DNA from: Vitellaria paradoxa
Taxonomy: Eukaryota; Streptophyta; Magnoliopsida; Ericales; Sapotaceae
Assembly (NCBI GenBank): GCA_019916065.1
Contig: CM034242.1
Location: 9,554,879 to 9,618,878, forward strand
Reading direction: 5' to 3'
DNA length: 64,000 nt
Part shown: piece by piece, positions 11,420-22,975 of the stretch
Layout of the letters: every line of letters begins with the position of its first letter
How positions within the stretch are numbered: the stretch's first letter is position 1
Made by a program: the position numbers and the translations under genes
The notes under the pieces: generated by a model
Seen by the model: only the letters and a program-made list of their open reading frames with translations
What the model was told of the DNA's origin: nothing
Database searches by the model: none

Positions 11420-14400
11420 AGCTCAACTTAATTAGATTTTTATTTTTGTTTTTATTTTTTTTCTTTAGAGTTAATTAAAGTGTTAAAGGATGTTTTTACT
11501 TCAGGAAATAGTAAATAGTAGTACTTAGCCCGTTGGTGGTAAAATACACGAGTTAAATTTATCTTAGAAAATTAATTTAACTTGAGAAAATTTTGTGAAA
11601 ACATTGCGAATGTATACTTGAACCTAAGTACGTACATGCAGCAACTCAAGAGTCCCATTGTAATTATTGTTCGACTAAATTTAGCATTTTTGTTTTTAAT
11701 TAACTCTCTCTTTCCCAATTCTTCTTGTCTGCTTTTATCAAAATCAAGGAAATTAAATAGATTGAAGTATTATTTTTTGTTAAAATATTTGCATAACATA
11801 ACTTTATTTATCTTTCTATAAAAATGTAATAAATTGAAGGTAAGCTCAAAAACACTTTTATAGTATGCTAGTGTTCAAAATGTAAATCTTTTAAGTTAGT
11901 AAATATAAGTTTTTAAAACCATTTTAAAAATTTTAAATCTTTAAAAATGCGTAAATAATTTCTATTACGTAAATATTTCGATTATGTCATTATTTTAGCT
12001 CAAGGATGTAACAAAATATTATTGGTTAGGATTTACTATAATTAACATTTGTAAAAGGGTTATTACAATAATATTCAAATTATGCAAGCCCTATTTGTAT
12101 TTAACTAGATGTGCACAGGTTGTCCTTATAATTACCCAAAAAATAAGTTCAATTTACCATTAAAAGTATCATGTTTTGAATAATATTATCACAAAATATA
12201 TTTAATATCCCCGAAATACATTTAGTGTTAGATATATTGTGATGACGATAACATTACATCACTAAAATTATTTTTAATTATAAAATTTTATATAATAAGT
12301 AGGTTTAGAAACATATTCTTATTGAGTAGAGTGAGATAGAATTAAATATGAAATTATTAAGAAAATTATATATCCAAACATAGATCCAAATTTGCCGAGT
12401 CCATAAGTTCTCAATCCATATTAAGACATGTGAATAATGGGGTATCTAATTCAATTGCTGGACTAACAACATTTACGTATTATCAAATTTATAATGTCCA
12501 AAATTTATATTAGTTTAACATTTATAATATTATATAAAATTATATCTATATCTGCTTAATGAAGATTAGAATCCGAGACTACATTCAATTCATTAAAAAG
12601 CCTAATTACTGTGATTAATTTTTCAACACTAAGACCGTCCATCCTTGCTGTAATGATTAGATAAATATAACCTAATGTACATTATATATTAACCAAAGAC
12701 ACTTCAATTTTATATGTAATAACCTGAGGCTTTTACATACAATATTAATGGCGGGCATAAAAATTTGAGTTGCAGAAAATCAAAATAAACTTTTTATATT
12801 TAAAAAAAATTATATAGAAAAAGGACAATACATTAAATATTAATATAAATACTTGTAAAGTGAATGAAATGTAAGACAATTTTTAAATTTTGAATCGTTG
12901 TGCCCCGTTTTTCCTCTTCTTATCTGCCATTGCGTCACTCTGGCTCTGTTTTAGTAAGATAGGATTTAGAAAGCTAAAAAAAAATTTGTATTTTTTTTAG
13001 TTAACTATAGGCTAATTATTAAAAAGTTAATTTTTTTTGTATCTAATAAGAAAAAAAATTAATTTTTTAACTTTTTATTATTTGACTTTTTTATCTTTTA
13101 TAATTTAAAAGAGATATAAAATATAACAGAATAAATTTGATCATTCAAAAAAAACAAAAAAATTAAATAGTTAGAGCCTAAATAGCTAGCTACTAGTCTT
13201 CTCAAACACACTAATTTTTTTTGCTTTCTCATATTCTTAGCCAATGATAAAAGAACCATAATTCATACACAACCTACATATATATATATATATATATATA
13301 TGTATATGAATGTATGTAAGTTAACAAACAGGAAACAGGACAAAGTAATGCATCTGGTGATCAAAGAGGTATCCTGTCACACTTTTTCTTTGCCTCTTAT
13401 TCGTTTCTTCTCTCTCTTTTTTAAATTCTTTTAAACCAATTAACCAATACGTGTTACACGTGATAAATCACTCCATTATTATTTATATAATTTTTACATA
13501 ATATTAATTGTACTTTATTCTCTTTGTGATTTAAATAAAAAAATACATAATCACATTTAATTTAAAAATCAACACATAATTATTTTGTGATTTGAATTGA
13601 ACTAAATTTAAAATTAAAAAAATATTAAATTTAACTACGTTTGTATCACATGTGCCGCATAGGTTTAGATGTGATCATCTAAAAACTATTGTCTAGAAAA
13701 ATAGAGCAAAATTGAATCTCTTTATAAAAAAAAATGAAATAGTATTTCATATTTAAAAAAATAGATAAAAAATTACTTTTATTTATTTAATTTTATAAAA
13801 ATCATTTTCTTCTAATTAATTTTAACTCACAAAATACAAATTCGATTAAATTTAATAAATTCAATTAATTTTACCCTTTAATCTAAATTACGATAAGTTT
13901 ATTAGTTGATTTTAAATTAGTAATGCAACATATATTTCTAAATCAAGCTCCAATATGCAATAAAATAATTAAACCCATCATTATTATTATTATTTAGATC
14001 GAGTATGAGATAAAAAATTTAATTTTAGAAATGGATTTTCATCAGTCGGTTAAATATTTGAAGTTGCTTTTAATTTGACGATCATAATCAGATCATTTCA
14101 ATTCAAATTAAATTAAATGATATCATCCAATGTTGTAAGCTCTTTAAGACACTATAATTAGAATCTTACAGCATGCATCATTTTGAGCTGATAGAGATAG
14201 AGAGTGATGAAAATATAGAAAATGTGTTTTTTAAAGTTTTTATTTTCTTATACAATCATCAATCACTATCGTCCACTGGTTGTCACCAACATTCAGTCAC
14301 TACCTCTCATTACTGTCATTACCTCCCACTTATCTCTAATCACCACCAAATATATTATTATTTAATATAAAAATATTTAATTAATATATAAAATATATTA

Positions 14401-15366
14401 ATATATTAAATTAATAATTAATTTTATCAATAATTAATTTAATATATTAAATATATTAGTTAACTAAATTATATTAATTATAATTGAATTTAATTAGTTA
14501 AATCAATATTAAAATATTTTATTAAATTAGTTTTAATATTTTCACCAATGGTTTATGACTTACGAGGCTGCATCAATACAAAGCACAAAATATGTTACTT
14601 GACTATCCAGGCCTATTCCACAGATAACCCTCATTCGACCATGGTTTTACCCGCATCAATGCACACTTATGAATATAACTTCTAGAATCATCAATGGCAT
14701 TGACAAAAATGTTTTGGATATACTTCCTGCCAAGATAATCCAAATTCTTATCAGCTAACAAGCACAAGTATGAGTGATTCGGGATAATTTATAAAAATGT
14801 GGTTAATTTACTTAGTTTCTTGCACTGCTCGTGTTTAAATTCATCATTTATGTATCTAAAATTCCAATGCCAAGTAATTGTTGTAACAGTACACTAGTGT
14901 TATGTTTAGAACATGGATTGTGGAGTCAAAAAAAAAAAAAGAAAAATTAAAATCTATAAATTGCAACATTTTTGTATATTTAACTAAACAAAAGTTAAAA
15001 TTTGTTAACAAACACGTATTTATTTTGATCTTTTTTTTTTAATTCAAAAAAAAAAACATAAATTTAATTTTCTTCACTTCACTTTACAATCATACTATTT
15101 TCCTTCACTCTACTTTTCCAACCACAAATCCATATTTCAAAAATAACCTAAATGTCCATTTCTTTTCAGTTTACACTCTCTAGAAAAATTAAATAGGGAA
15201 CCAATTTCAGCTACGCCAAAAAAGACAACAATTTCGCAAAAATCAGCAGATCGAAGTAGCAGAGGAAAGGAATTGAAAATGCCAGCTTTTGCAAGAGAGA
15301 GAAAATCCGGAAATTATTATAGCCCCAAAAAACAAAAAATCTTTAAAAAATAAAATAAAAAATTAC
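11420..15366. other. AT-rich intergenic region
   Basis: About 4 kb with no supported gene. It holds a (TA)n microsatellite at about 13279-13302 and A/T-rich runs. I looked on the minus strand for the missing LIL3 exons (blocks such as IIPWWAWM and ELLNGRAAM) and found none. A 120-residue plus frame at 15289-15651 is the antisense shadow of the LIL3 exon. Confidence 0.6.
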
Positions 15367-15768
15367 CAGCATCAATCACAGAATCCCAGTCGGTCTTTCC
15401 ATTTTTGCGAAACTGCTTCAAGTCCCAAGTCCCTCCCACCCACCGAGGATCCCGAAATTTACCTCCCAACTCCTCTGCCGCTGCCGCGGAATCATTGGAC
15501 CATAAAGCACCGTCGTCCGCCGCCAATTTCTGCTCGGAATCGGCCACTGGAGATTCAGAAACCTTCAGCTCAAAGTTCTGATCCTCTACAGTGGCAGGAG
15601 AGGCCACCTCGCCGGACCCATCGTCAGTGGCTCTTGTGGACACCGAGATGAGGGTCCCTTGGGTCTGAGAGAGAGATAAGACTTTTGGGTCAAATGGGCT
15701 TTTGCCGAAGAGGGTGGAGGTTAGGTTGGGAGGTGGTTTGAAGGAGATGAAAACATAGCCATGGACAT
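15367..15768 (-). pseudogene. LIL3: LIL3 chlorophyll-binding-like protein, exon 1 only
   Basis: The minus strand encodes the N-terminal half of a light-harvesting-like protein 3: a Ser/Thr-rich transit-peptide-like start, LTSTLFGKSPFDPKVLSLSQ, an acidic linker, then FRDPRWVGGTWDLKQF and GKTDWDSVIDA, the LIL3 signature block. It ends GCTG|GTAATT at 15367, a good donor. LIL3 is a thylakoid protein that anchors geranylgeranyl reductase and protochlorophyllide reductase for chlorophyll synthesis. The natural ATG (15766-15768) reads MSMAMFSSPSNHLPT and then stops. The conserved part lies in another frame, so bases are missing near 15725, plausibly one AACC unit. The membrane-helix exons are absent downstream. 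Likely a truncated pseudogene. Confidence 0.8.
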
Positions 15769-15779
15769 GCTTATCCAAG

Positions 15780-16480
15780 TCGAAGGGCCGAAGCTGAGAA
15801 CGTTAGTTGTTTTGAGCTGTCCTCAAACCTAAAAATTGGGTTTTTATTTATTATCACAATTTTTTTTTAGAGCACAACCTAAAGGATGTAAATGCGACGG
15901 GTATCCATCTATTAACTATTATTCTATTACCATTTTTAAATTTATTATTATTATTTTTACTTATTACTATGCCGCTCGATAAATAATCATTTAAAAAGAC
16001 TCACTAGGTAACTATTTAAAAATTAAATTTTTTAAAATAATTGATATATTTTCTTATAATACCCAATAAATATATTTTTAATCTATCAAAATTTTTATTA
16101 TTTTTCATATCAAGCAAAAAAAAAAAAAAAGCATTTAAATGAACGACAAAAAAAAGTATATATAAGTCGGTAATTATTTATATATTTAAATATAAACTCA
16201 TCAATAGGTCAGACTTAATCCAAATTCAATTCAATACTTTTAGATCAGATTTGACATATTTAATTATGACATGACGAATCTAGATTTGTTAGATTCAATT
16301 ATTAATGAATCTAAATTTTAATTCGACCCGTTAGACATGTTATTTTGAATCACTTCAGAATACCTCACAAAATATTCTTTAATTAATTTATAATTTTTAA
16401 CATTTTTCATTTGAAAGAAAAAACATATTTATTAGTTCAAAAAATATAAAAGTTTCAATTAAAAAAGAGTTAAAGAGTTA
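15780..16480. other. AT-rich intergenic sequence
   Basis: Nothing coding seen; poly(A) and A/T-rich stretches. Confidence 0.55.
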
Positions 16481-16808
16481 GTGGTATTTGGTTTGTTATT
16501 CTATTTTTTATTTTTTGTTTTTATTTTTCTTTTTTTTTTGAGTTTAGTTTTTATTTTACGTTTTTAAAAATAAGAAAAACAATTCAAAATGTATTTGGTT
16601 TCAAAATTTATTTTAGAAAACTAAAAAATGAGTTATACATTAAGTAAAAACTAGTAAAGAGTCGTTTTCAACGTTTTTAATCTCAAATAAAAAAATCTCA
16701 AAATAAAAAAAATAAAGTATTTTTTATTTTTTTTGTTTTAAAATTTTTAATATATAAAATATATAAAACAAAAATAGAAAATAAAAAAATGTAAACTAAA
16801 CACCACCA
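16481..16808. mobile_element. MITE-like element, family 1, copy 1
   Basis: A 328-bp AT-rich segment with imperfect inverted ends: GTGGTATTTGGTTTG on the left and GTAAACTAAACACCACC on the right. It is similar along its length to 63540-63858, sharing AAAAAGTCGTTTT-like and CGTTTTTAATCT blocks in the same order. It has no coding capacity, so it would depend on a transposase elsewhere. Confidence 0.7.
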
Positions 16809-17075
16809 GAGACTCGAAATCATATGCAATTGATTTTTAAAACTCTAGCTGATTCGATTCTAGAAACTCAAACGATCGCTTTGAAGGACCGAAAAGTATG
16901 GAGATGGACAATTTGAATGTTTCTGCAGCCGCAATTTTAGTTACTTGATGATAATCTGTTTGGCAGCGTGATGATTTAATTTGGTTGCTTATTTTTTACC
17001 AATTTGTTATTTATTTATTTTTTTTTTAACTTTTTACCAATGGTTATATTGCCAATTAACTTCAGGTTACATTTA

Positions 17076-17224
17076 GAATGTGTTGAGATTGACAAAAAAA
17101 TAAGATAATTTGAAATAATTTATGAATTCGTAATTTGTACAATAAGATAAAAAGTGAATAATTTTTAAAAATTTTTAATATTTTTTAACGTTTTTAAGTA
17201 TTTTTTAGTAATCCAAACGGACCC
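17076..17224. mobile_element. Tourist-like MITE, family 2, copy 1
   Basis: 149 bp, from GAATGTGTTGAGATTGAC to CCAAACGGACCC, flanked by TTA at 17073-17075 and 17225-17227. A TTA target duplication is typical of PIF/Harbinger (Tourist) MITEs. The core (GATAATTTG, TTCGTAATTTGTA, AAAAAGTGAATAATTTTTA) recurs inverted at 52180-52327 and 34494-34629, and in part at 29770-29890 and 45760-45908. Confidence 0.78.
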
Positions 17225-17427
17225 TTAATGTGTTTGGAGTTAAATATTTCTCCAATGCCGGCCTCGACAATTCAGTTGCCCAAACCTAACTTTGAAAATT
17301 TTACCCTTTTATACTAATATATAAGTCAAGACATAAAACAGAACTAAGCTTGTAATATATTTTTTTTAGCATTAATTACATCAAAAACTAACTGGGTTAT
17401 GATACTTTATAATTAGCACGATCCGGT

Positions 17428-18312
17428 TCAAAGAAACACACTTCTCCTTGCATCTTTTGAAGCAAATTCTTCAATCAACTTCTTATACTCTAAACTATCT
17501 AAGAACTCATTTTCAATTGAGATCATAGCCAACCCACATAATCTCTTTTGTGACATGGTAGTCCGAAAGTAAGTTTTGATCAACTTCAACTTAGAAAAAC
17601 TCCTCTCCGTCGAAACAACCGTAACAGGTATAGTCAACAAAATTCGATACGCCACCAATACCATTTGAAAACCCCCATCTTTCTAATAAGGCTTGATAAA
17701 ATCAAGGATGTCAATCGATTTTATCACTTCTCTTGGCAATATTGTTTTTAAATGTCTAAGTTCTTGAAATAACTCATCCCCATAAATATCACCATGTTCG
17801 TTGTGTTCCAAGAAACTTTGAAGTTTAGTGCAACGTTCCTTCAATGCTCTTCACAAATACCTTTGAAATTTGCATTAAATAAAAATCCAAAGGTTGCTTC
17901 ATATTGTTCAAATTGCACAAACCGCTCCCTCAATGACATAAGAGCTTGATCTATAATTTGAAGGAAATAGGTTGTTCTAAATTTTTCCTCTGGAGATAAA
18001 CTTCCAATAGCCTCATCTTCCACATCCTCATCAAATTGCTTCTTCCTACGAACAACTCTTTTTTCTTCAAATACCGGATCAATACCAACTTCAAGTGCAA
18101 GTTCTTTCGCTTCCTTCATCAAGTCTTCAAAACCCTCCGCTCTAAGCTTTTCAAAGAACAAAATCAACTCCTTTATTCTTGTACTTGCATCTTCAATATC
18201 CATCTTTTCTCTTTGAAGAATTTTACTAACTTGATTAACTTTATCTAAGATGGTGTACCAAATGCATAAGCTAATCAAGAATTCAAAATTCTCTAAAGCA
18301 ATGCGGCACAAT
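17428..18312 (-). pseudogene. hAT transposase, C-terminal half
   Basis: From 18312 downward the frame reads LCRIALENFEFLISLCIWY, a conserved hAT block, then an acidic helical region (EKRVVRRKKQFDEDVEDEA) to 17841. The sequence continues in another frame with LKERCTKLQSFLEHNEHGD and IDILDFIKPY, then a TAG, and ends with the hAT dimerisation domain (17664-17428): RILLTIPVTVVSTERSFSKL, MSQKRLCGLAMISIENEF. That domain is needed for active transposase complexes. There is one frameshift (about 17845) and one internal stop. The roughly 30 residues open upstream of 18312 are LTR sequence in frame by chance, not transposase. Confidence 0.88.
18308..18312. repeat. Left target-site duplication of the Athila element
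   Basis: ACAAT here and GCAAT at 24456-24460 flank the element, read as ATTGT and ATTGC on the minus strand. One mismatch and an atypical right LTR end make this a probable, not certain, duplication. Joining the hAT exon across one copy keeps it readable. Confidence 0.5.
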
Positions 18313-18957
18313 TGACCGCTATTAGAAAGTGTGTCTAAATTAACCCCCAAGTGCAAGGGTGTGCGGTGTAGCTTTAAACTCGGTGAGTCCGAGGTCGAAT
18401 CCACAGGGAACCTAATATTAACTATTTTTCTAGGTTATTGAAGTTAAAAATAAACAAATTTAAATTATATTTGGGCAGATTTTTTTATAAGTTAAGAACT
18501 TGAAATAAATTAAGTAAATTAACCAGAACTACTTTAACTACTGAAAGATAAAAAATAGCAAAGTAAAATCACGAAAATTTAAACAGAAAATTAACAAGCG
18601 TTCTCAATAAATCAGAATAACAATTGAATTTAAATTGCAAATAATAGCAAATAAAAATAACAAATATCAATAACAGAAAGGAAGTTCTCGATTTAATAAC
18701 TAATTCCGGGTGGAAGGCATATTTCATAAATTAATACAGGAAATTTTATTTTTTACTACGACTTATATTTCACGTAAAAGAAATAATAAATCGGAAAAGT
18801 ATCTTCGTGAACGTTCATAAAATCTCACGGTCACAATCTTGTATTCACGTTTAGGATTACAAGATCGAAAAATAATCGTTTTAAAATATCCGTGAGTCCA
18901 ATTCAATTTCTTTATTTCAAATGTTTAATAGGAATTTTTAGAGGTTCAAAAACTCTT
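18313..18957 (-). repeat. Truncated 3' LTR of the Athila element
   Basis: Matches 22976-23619 at about 98% by eye. It carries the characteristic AACCCCCAAGTGCAAGGGTG and GTCGAATCCACAGGGAACC blocks. It is fused to RT coding at about 18957, so the first part (about 835 bp) of this LTR was deleted together with the end of pol. Confidence 0.9.
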
Positions 18958-19430
18958 TCTAACACTTGATCCAAGAAAGGAAGAGGGAAGTGATCCTTTC
19001 TCGTTATAGCATTGAGCTTTCGATAGTCAATACATACTCTCCAACCAATTTGAATTCGAGTTGGGACTAACTCATTATTTTCGTTTCTAACCACGGTGAT
19101 GCCCGATTTCTTTGGAATTACTTGTGTAGGACTAACCCATTTCGAATCAGATATTGGATATATGATTCCTACATCAAGTAATTTTAAGACTTCAGCTCTT
19201 ACGACTTCTTTCATATTCGGGTTGAGCCACCTTTGCATTTGACGAATCGGCTTAGCCTCCTCTTCTAGGTATATTCGATGCGTGCAAAGAAGAGGGCTGA
19301 TGCTAGTTAAATCTGCCACCGACCAACCTAGAGCTTTCTTATGGCCTTTAAGCAACTGAACTAATTGGGATTCTTGTTCAATTGACAATTCCGATGAAAT
19401 GACTACTGGGTAAGTTTCTTTTTCTCCTAA
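18958..19430 (-). pseudogene. Athila reverse transcriptase, N-terminal part
   Basis: The frame from 19388 shows the RT connection and fingers: LLKGHKKALGWSVADL, HRIYLEEEAKPIRQ, VVRAEVLKLLDVGIIYPISD, WVSPTQVIPKKSG, RVCIDYRKLNAITRKDHFPL and PFLDQVLERV. Upstream sequence in the same frame (NLKYAFLGEKETYPVVIS) is the usual linker after protease. The catalytic YVDD region is missing, because the reading runs into LTR sequence (about 12 foreign residues, then a stop at 18912). This frame differs from gag-protease, so a frameshift also lies near 19460. It cannot make an active polymerase. Confidence 0.9.
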
Positions 19431-19467
19431 AAATGCATATTTTAGATTACTGGGTAAGGGTTTTCGA

Positions 19468-22131
19468 TCAGGTTGTAGGAGCTGTCAATTCAGATGGTTC
19501 TGCTTTCTTAAGAGGTGGTCCTATCTCCTCAAAGGTTGGTACCCATTTTCCTATTGACATAATTAGGCATACCTCTAACCAATCGTATATTGCTTTCACT
19601 TCAACCATCTGAGTTGTGAAACTGATATTTTCCTCACTGAAGCAAATTGCTTTTTCTAGAGGATCCTCTATAAATTCACGATCCACATAGTCTTGAACTA
19701 TTGTTTCAATCAAATCCACTCTTTGTATATCAGGCTGTTCATCAGGGTGTTTGCTCACATGGAAAATATTAGTTTCAAACTCAATATTTCCAAATGACAT
19801 TTTCATTGAACCATTTCGGCAATTGATAAGTGCATTAGAGGTTGCAAGAAATGGTCTGCCTAATATAACAGGTGTATAATTTGGAGCAGATAAATTGGTT
19901 AAGGGTTGTGTATCTAAGATAATGAAATCAACTGGGAAGCAAAATTCTTCCACTTGAACTAACACATCTTCAACTATTCCTCGTGGAACTCTTATTGATC
20001 TATCTGCCAATTGTAGAGTTACACGAGTGGGTTTTATCTCTCCTAAACCCAATTGCTCATAAATTGAGTATGGTAACAGATTGACGCTAGCCCCTAAATC
20101 AAGTAGTGCTCGGCTAATGTAGTACTCTCCTATATGGCATAAAATAGTGGGACATCCTGGATCCTTATACTTAGGAGGTGTACGACATTGTAGAATTGCA
20201 CTAGCTTGTTCAGTCGGGAAAGCCTTTTCCTTAACATTTAATCTCCGTTTTACTGTGCAAAGTTCTTTTAGAAACTTAGCATATGAAGGGATTTGTTTAA
20301 TCACATCAATGAGAGGTATATTAATTTTTACCTGTTTGAATACCTCTAACATTTCATTTGCTTGAGTTTCTTTTCTTGCGATTAAAAATCTTTGAGGAAA
20401 TGGAGGTTTAGGAATATACTCTCTTGATATAACCTCTATTCCCTTCCCTTTCTCTCTCTCTTTCTCCTTATCCTTATCCGTTTCTTTACCCGTTTCTTCC
20501 TCTTCTATCCTTGATTTATCTTGTGTTATTTGCTCAAGTTCTAACTCTTTCCTAGGTACAGATTCCTTAGTATGGATGGTTTTATCAATGATTTTACCAC
20601 TCCTCAGTGTCGTGACAACTTGTACTTGCTCAATATTATTCTGGGCACTGGAAGATCCTTCAGCTTGGTTTACTTGAACTGATGGATTTGGTTTTGGTTG
20701 AGCGGGCAGTCTACCTTTTTGTTGAGTACTCAAGGCTTGAGTTATCAAGGTTAACTGGCCCTTAATATCTTCCATAGTTCTATTGTTTTAAGCCCACAGT
20801 GAAGATTGTGCGCTCATAAATTGCTGAAGTGTTTCTTCAGTGGTCCTTCTATTTTGAGGAAAATGTGTATGTAGTTGTTGTCCCAAATTTTGAGGTGGTC
20901 CAGAGTGAGAGATTGGTATAGGTGGGGCAGTATGAAACTGTTGAGGCATTGATGTTCCCTCAGTTCTCCGGCCAAAGTTTGGATGGTTCCTCCAACTAGG
21001 ATTATAGGTTTCAGAAAATGGGTTTGCTACTTGGTTTTGTCCCCTATATGGTTGACGAAATTGGTTAACTGCGTTAACTGGGAGTTCATTCGCTTGTTGG
21101 TTTTGCACTATCTCTCTACAAACTGGGATCGTAGGGCAATCATCTGTTGCATGTGCTTGACTGTCACACATAAGACAGTAGACATTAGCTACAGATTCTT
21201 TAACTATAGGTGTATCCTTCCTAATTTTTAAAGTCTCTATTTCCTTAGTCAAAGTTGCTAGTTTGGCTTTGAAATCATCAGTTTCACTCAACTGATGTTT
21301 ACCTCTACTTAGGACTACATTGGTAGCTTGGGTATTTTGGGTTCCTGTAGTGTCCCATGTTTGTGCATTCTCAGCTAGAAACTCGAAGTAATCATAAGCT
21401 TCCTCAGGTGTTTTATCATAGAACTAACCATTACACATGGTTTCCACGAATTGTTTTAAATTTGGTGTTAGCGATCCATAGAAGATGCTAGCTAAACGCC
21501 AAATCTCAAATCCATGATGTGGACAAGCATGCAATAGGGTTTTGAATCTTTCCCAACACTGATAAAAGGGTTCATTGAGATGAGGGGCAAAATTCAAAAT
21601 TTGATGTTGAATGGCATCAGTCCTATTGGGAGGAAAGAATTTCTTAAGGAACTTGGCTTGCATTTCATCCTAAGTTCGTATGGAATTGGAAGGTAAGAAC
21701 TCAAACCACCTAGCGGCTTTATCCTTTAATGAAAATGGAAAGAGTTTAAGAAACACCAAGTCTATAGGAAACCCTTGATCTCTAATGGTGACACAAATGT
21801 TCCTAAAACGTGTAAGATGATCATATGGATTCTCAGAATCCATACCATGGAATGTAGGCAACAGTTGGATCATTCCGGGTTTAAAACTAAATGTCCTTTG
21901 ATTTTCTGGCCAAACTATGCATGATTCAGGTGTTTGTCTATCGGGTTGCATTATATCTCTCATAGAACGTCTTGCAACTACCTCACCGTTATCAACACCT
22001 TGATTCCCATTAACACCCGCCATTTCTTTTTCAGAAATAGAAATTTCTTCAGAAGTAGAAGATGGAGGTATGTAAATGTCCACGAATAACCTAGATAAGT
22101 CTAATCGCCTTAATCTACCGTTTTCCCCCAC
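19468..22131 (-). pseudogene. Athila gag-protease with three in-frame stops
   Basis: One frame covers 22131 to 19468, broken by TAG at 21670-21672, TAG at 21424-21426 and TAA at 20788-20790. The first part is retrotransposon Gag: IQLLPTFHGMDSENPYDHL, FLKLFPFSLKDKAARWFEFL, FLKKFFPPNRT and CWERFKTLLHACPHHGF. A zinc knuckle follows at about 21185-21145 (CLMCDSQAHATDDC, CX2CX4HX4C). After a charged, low-complexity stretch with KETDKDKEKEREKGKG comes the aspartic protease: RALLDLGASVNLLP near 20100, with DLGAS as the active-site loop, and VILGRPFLATSNALI as the flap/C-terminal block. The three stops prevent a full polyprotein. Otherwise the protein is well preserved, consistent with a recent insertion. 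Confidence 0.92.
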
Positions 22132-22951
22132 GATTCCAATTGCTCATACACTAATTAAAATGTTAGGAAAAATATTGATGCCTAAATTGCACTATGGGGA
22201 ATCCAGACAAAAGTAATTATTTTTACTAAAGTATAAAAGCACACTTAATAAAAGAAACTAAAAAAAAATTATCAGGATCTGTTTTTTTTTTATATAAATA
22301 AAAAAAATTAGGGAACTGAAAAATACTTAAAATGCTATTTTTAAAGTAACTACCAAAAAATAACTAAGTTCTCTATAGTAAATACTTAGATTAAATTCTA
22401 AATTAATAAGATTTTTATAAATTTCTTTTCTTAATGTAATTTTATAAAAGAAACATAAAATAAAATTTTAAAATTCCTTACTCTCGAAAATAAATTATTC
22501 AATTAATTTTTTTTTTTAAATTGAGTAAACTTAACTGGGAAAAAAAAAACAAACAGAAAAAGCAACTAAGCGGTCCAGACCATCTATCTAGTGGTTGGGA
22601 CCATCTAAGCAACGGTCGAGACCATCTTCTGAATGGTTGGGACCACTGAGATTATGTCCAGAAACTAAAAAGAAAAAGAAAACAGTAAACTTTTTTTTTT
22701 TTACTTTTTACTTTACGAAAACGAGATATAATGTACTTACTTTTATATATAAAATTTTAACTAAAATATAAAAAAAATAATTTTTTTAATTTATTTTATT
22801 TTTTTACTGAAATAGGAAAAAAAACAGTGCAGAATTTTTTTTTAACTGAAGTAAATAGAAATAAACAAAACAGATAAATTTTTTTTTTTTTGAAAATAGC
22901 AAATAAAATTAACCTACAATAATCTTAGGAAAATAGAATTTTTTTCTTGAT
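22132..22951 (-). other. Leader of the Athila element
   Basis: AT-rich, non-coding sequence between primer-binding site and gag. At 22565-22650 it contains four units of a GGTYSRGACCAT inverted-repeat motif, the same motif type as in the 5' LTR at 24300-24455. Confidence 0.7.
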
Positions 22952-22969
22952 TCCCTGGCAACGGCGCCA
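22952..22969 (-). other. tRNA-Asp primer-binding site
   Basis: Minus-strand TGGCGCCGTTGCCAGGGA is complementary to the 3' end of plant tRNA-Asp(GUC) with one mismatch. It begins six bases after the LTR end, as expected for Athila/Tat-lineage elements. Confidence 0.88.
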
Positions 22970-22975
22970 AAAACT

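Noticed and set aside
15289..15651. 120-residue plus-strand frame
   Set aside because: Antisense shadow of the LIL3 exon; proline-rich from codon mirroring.
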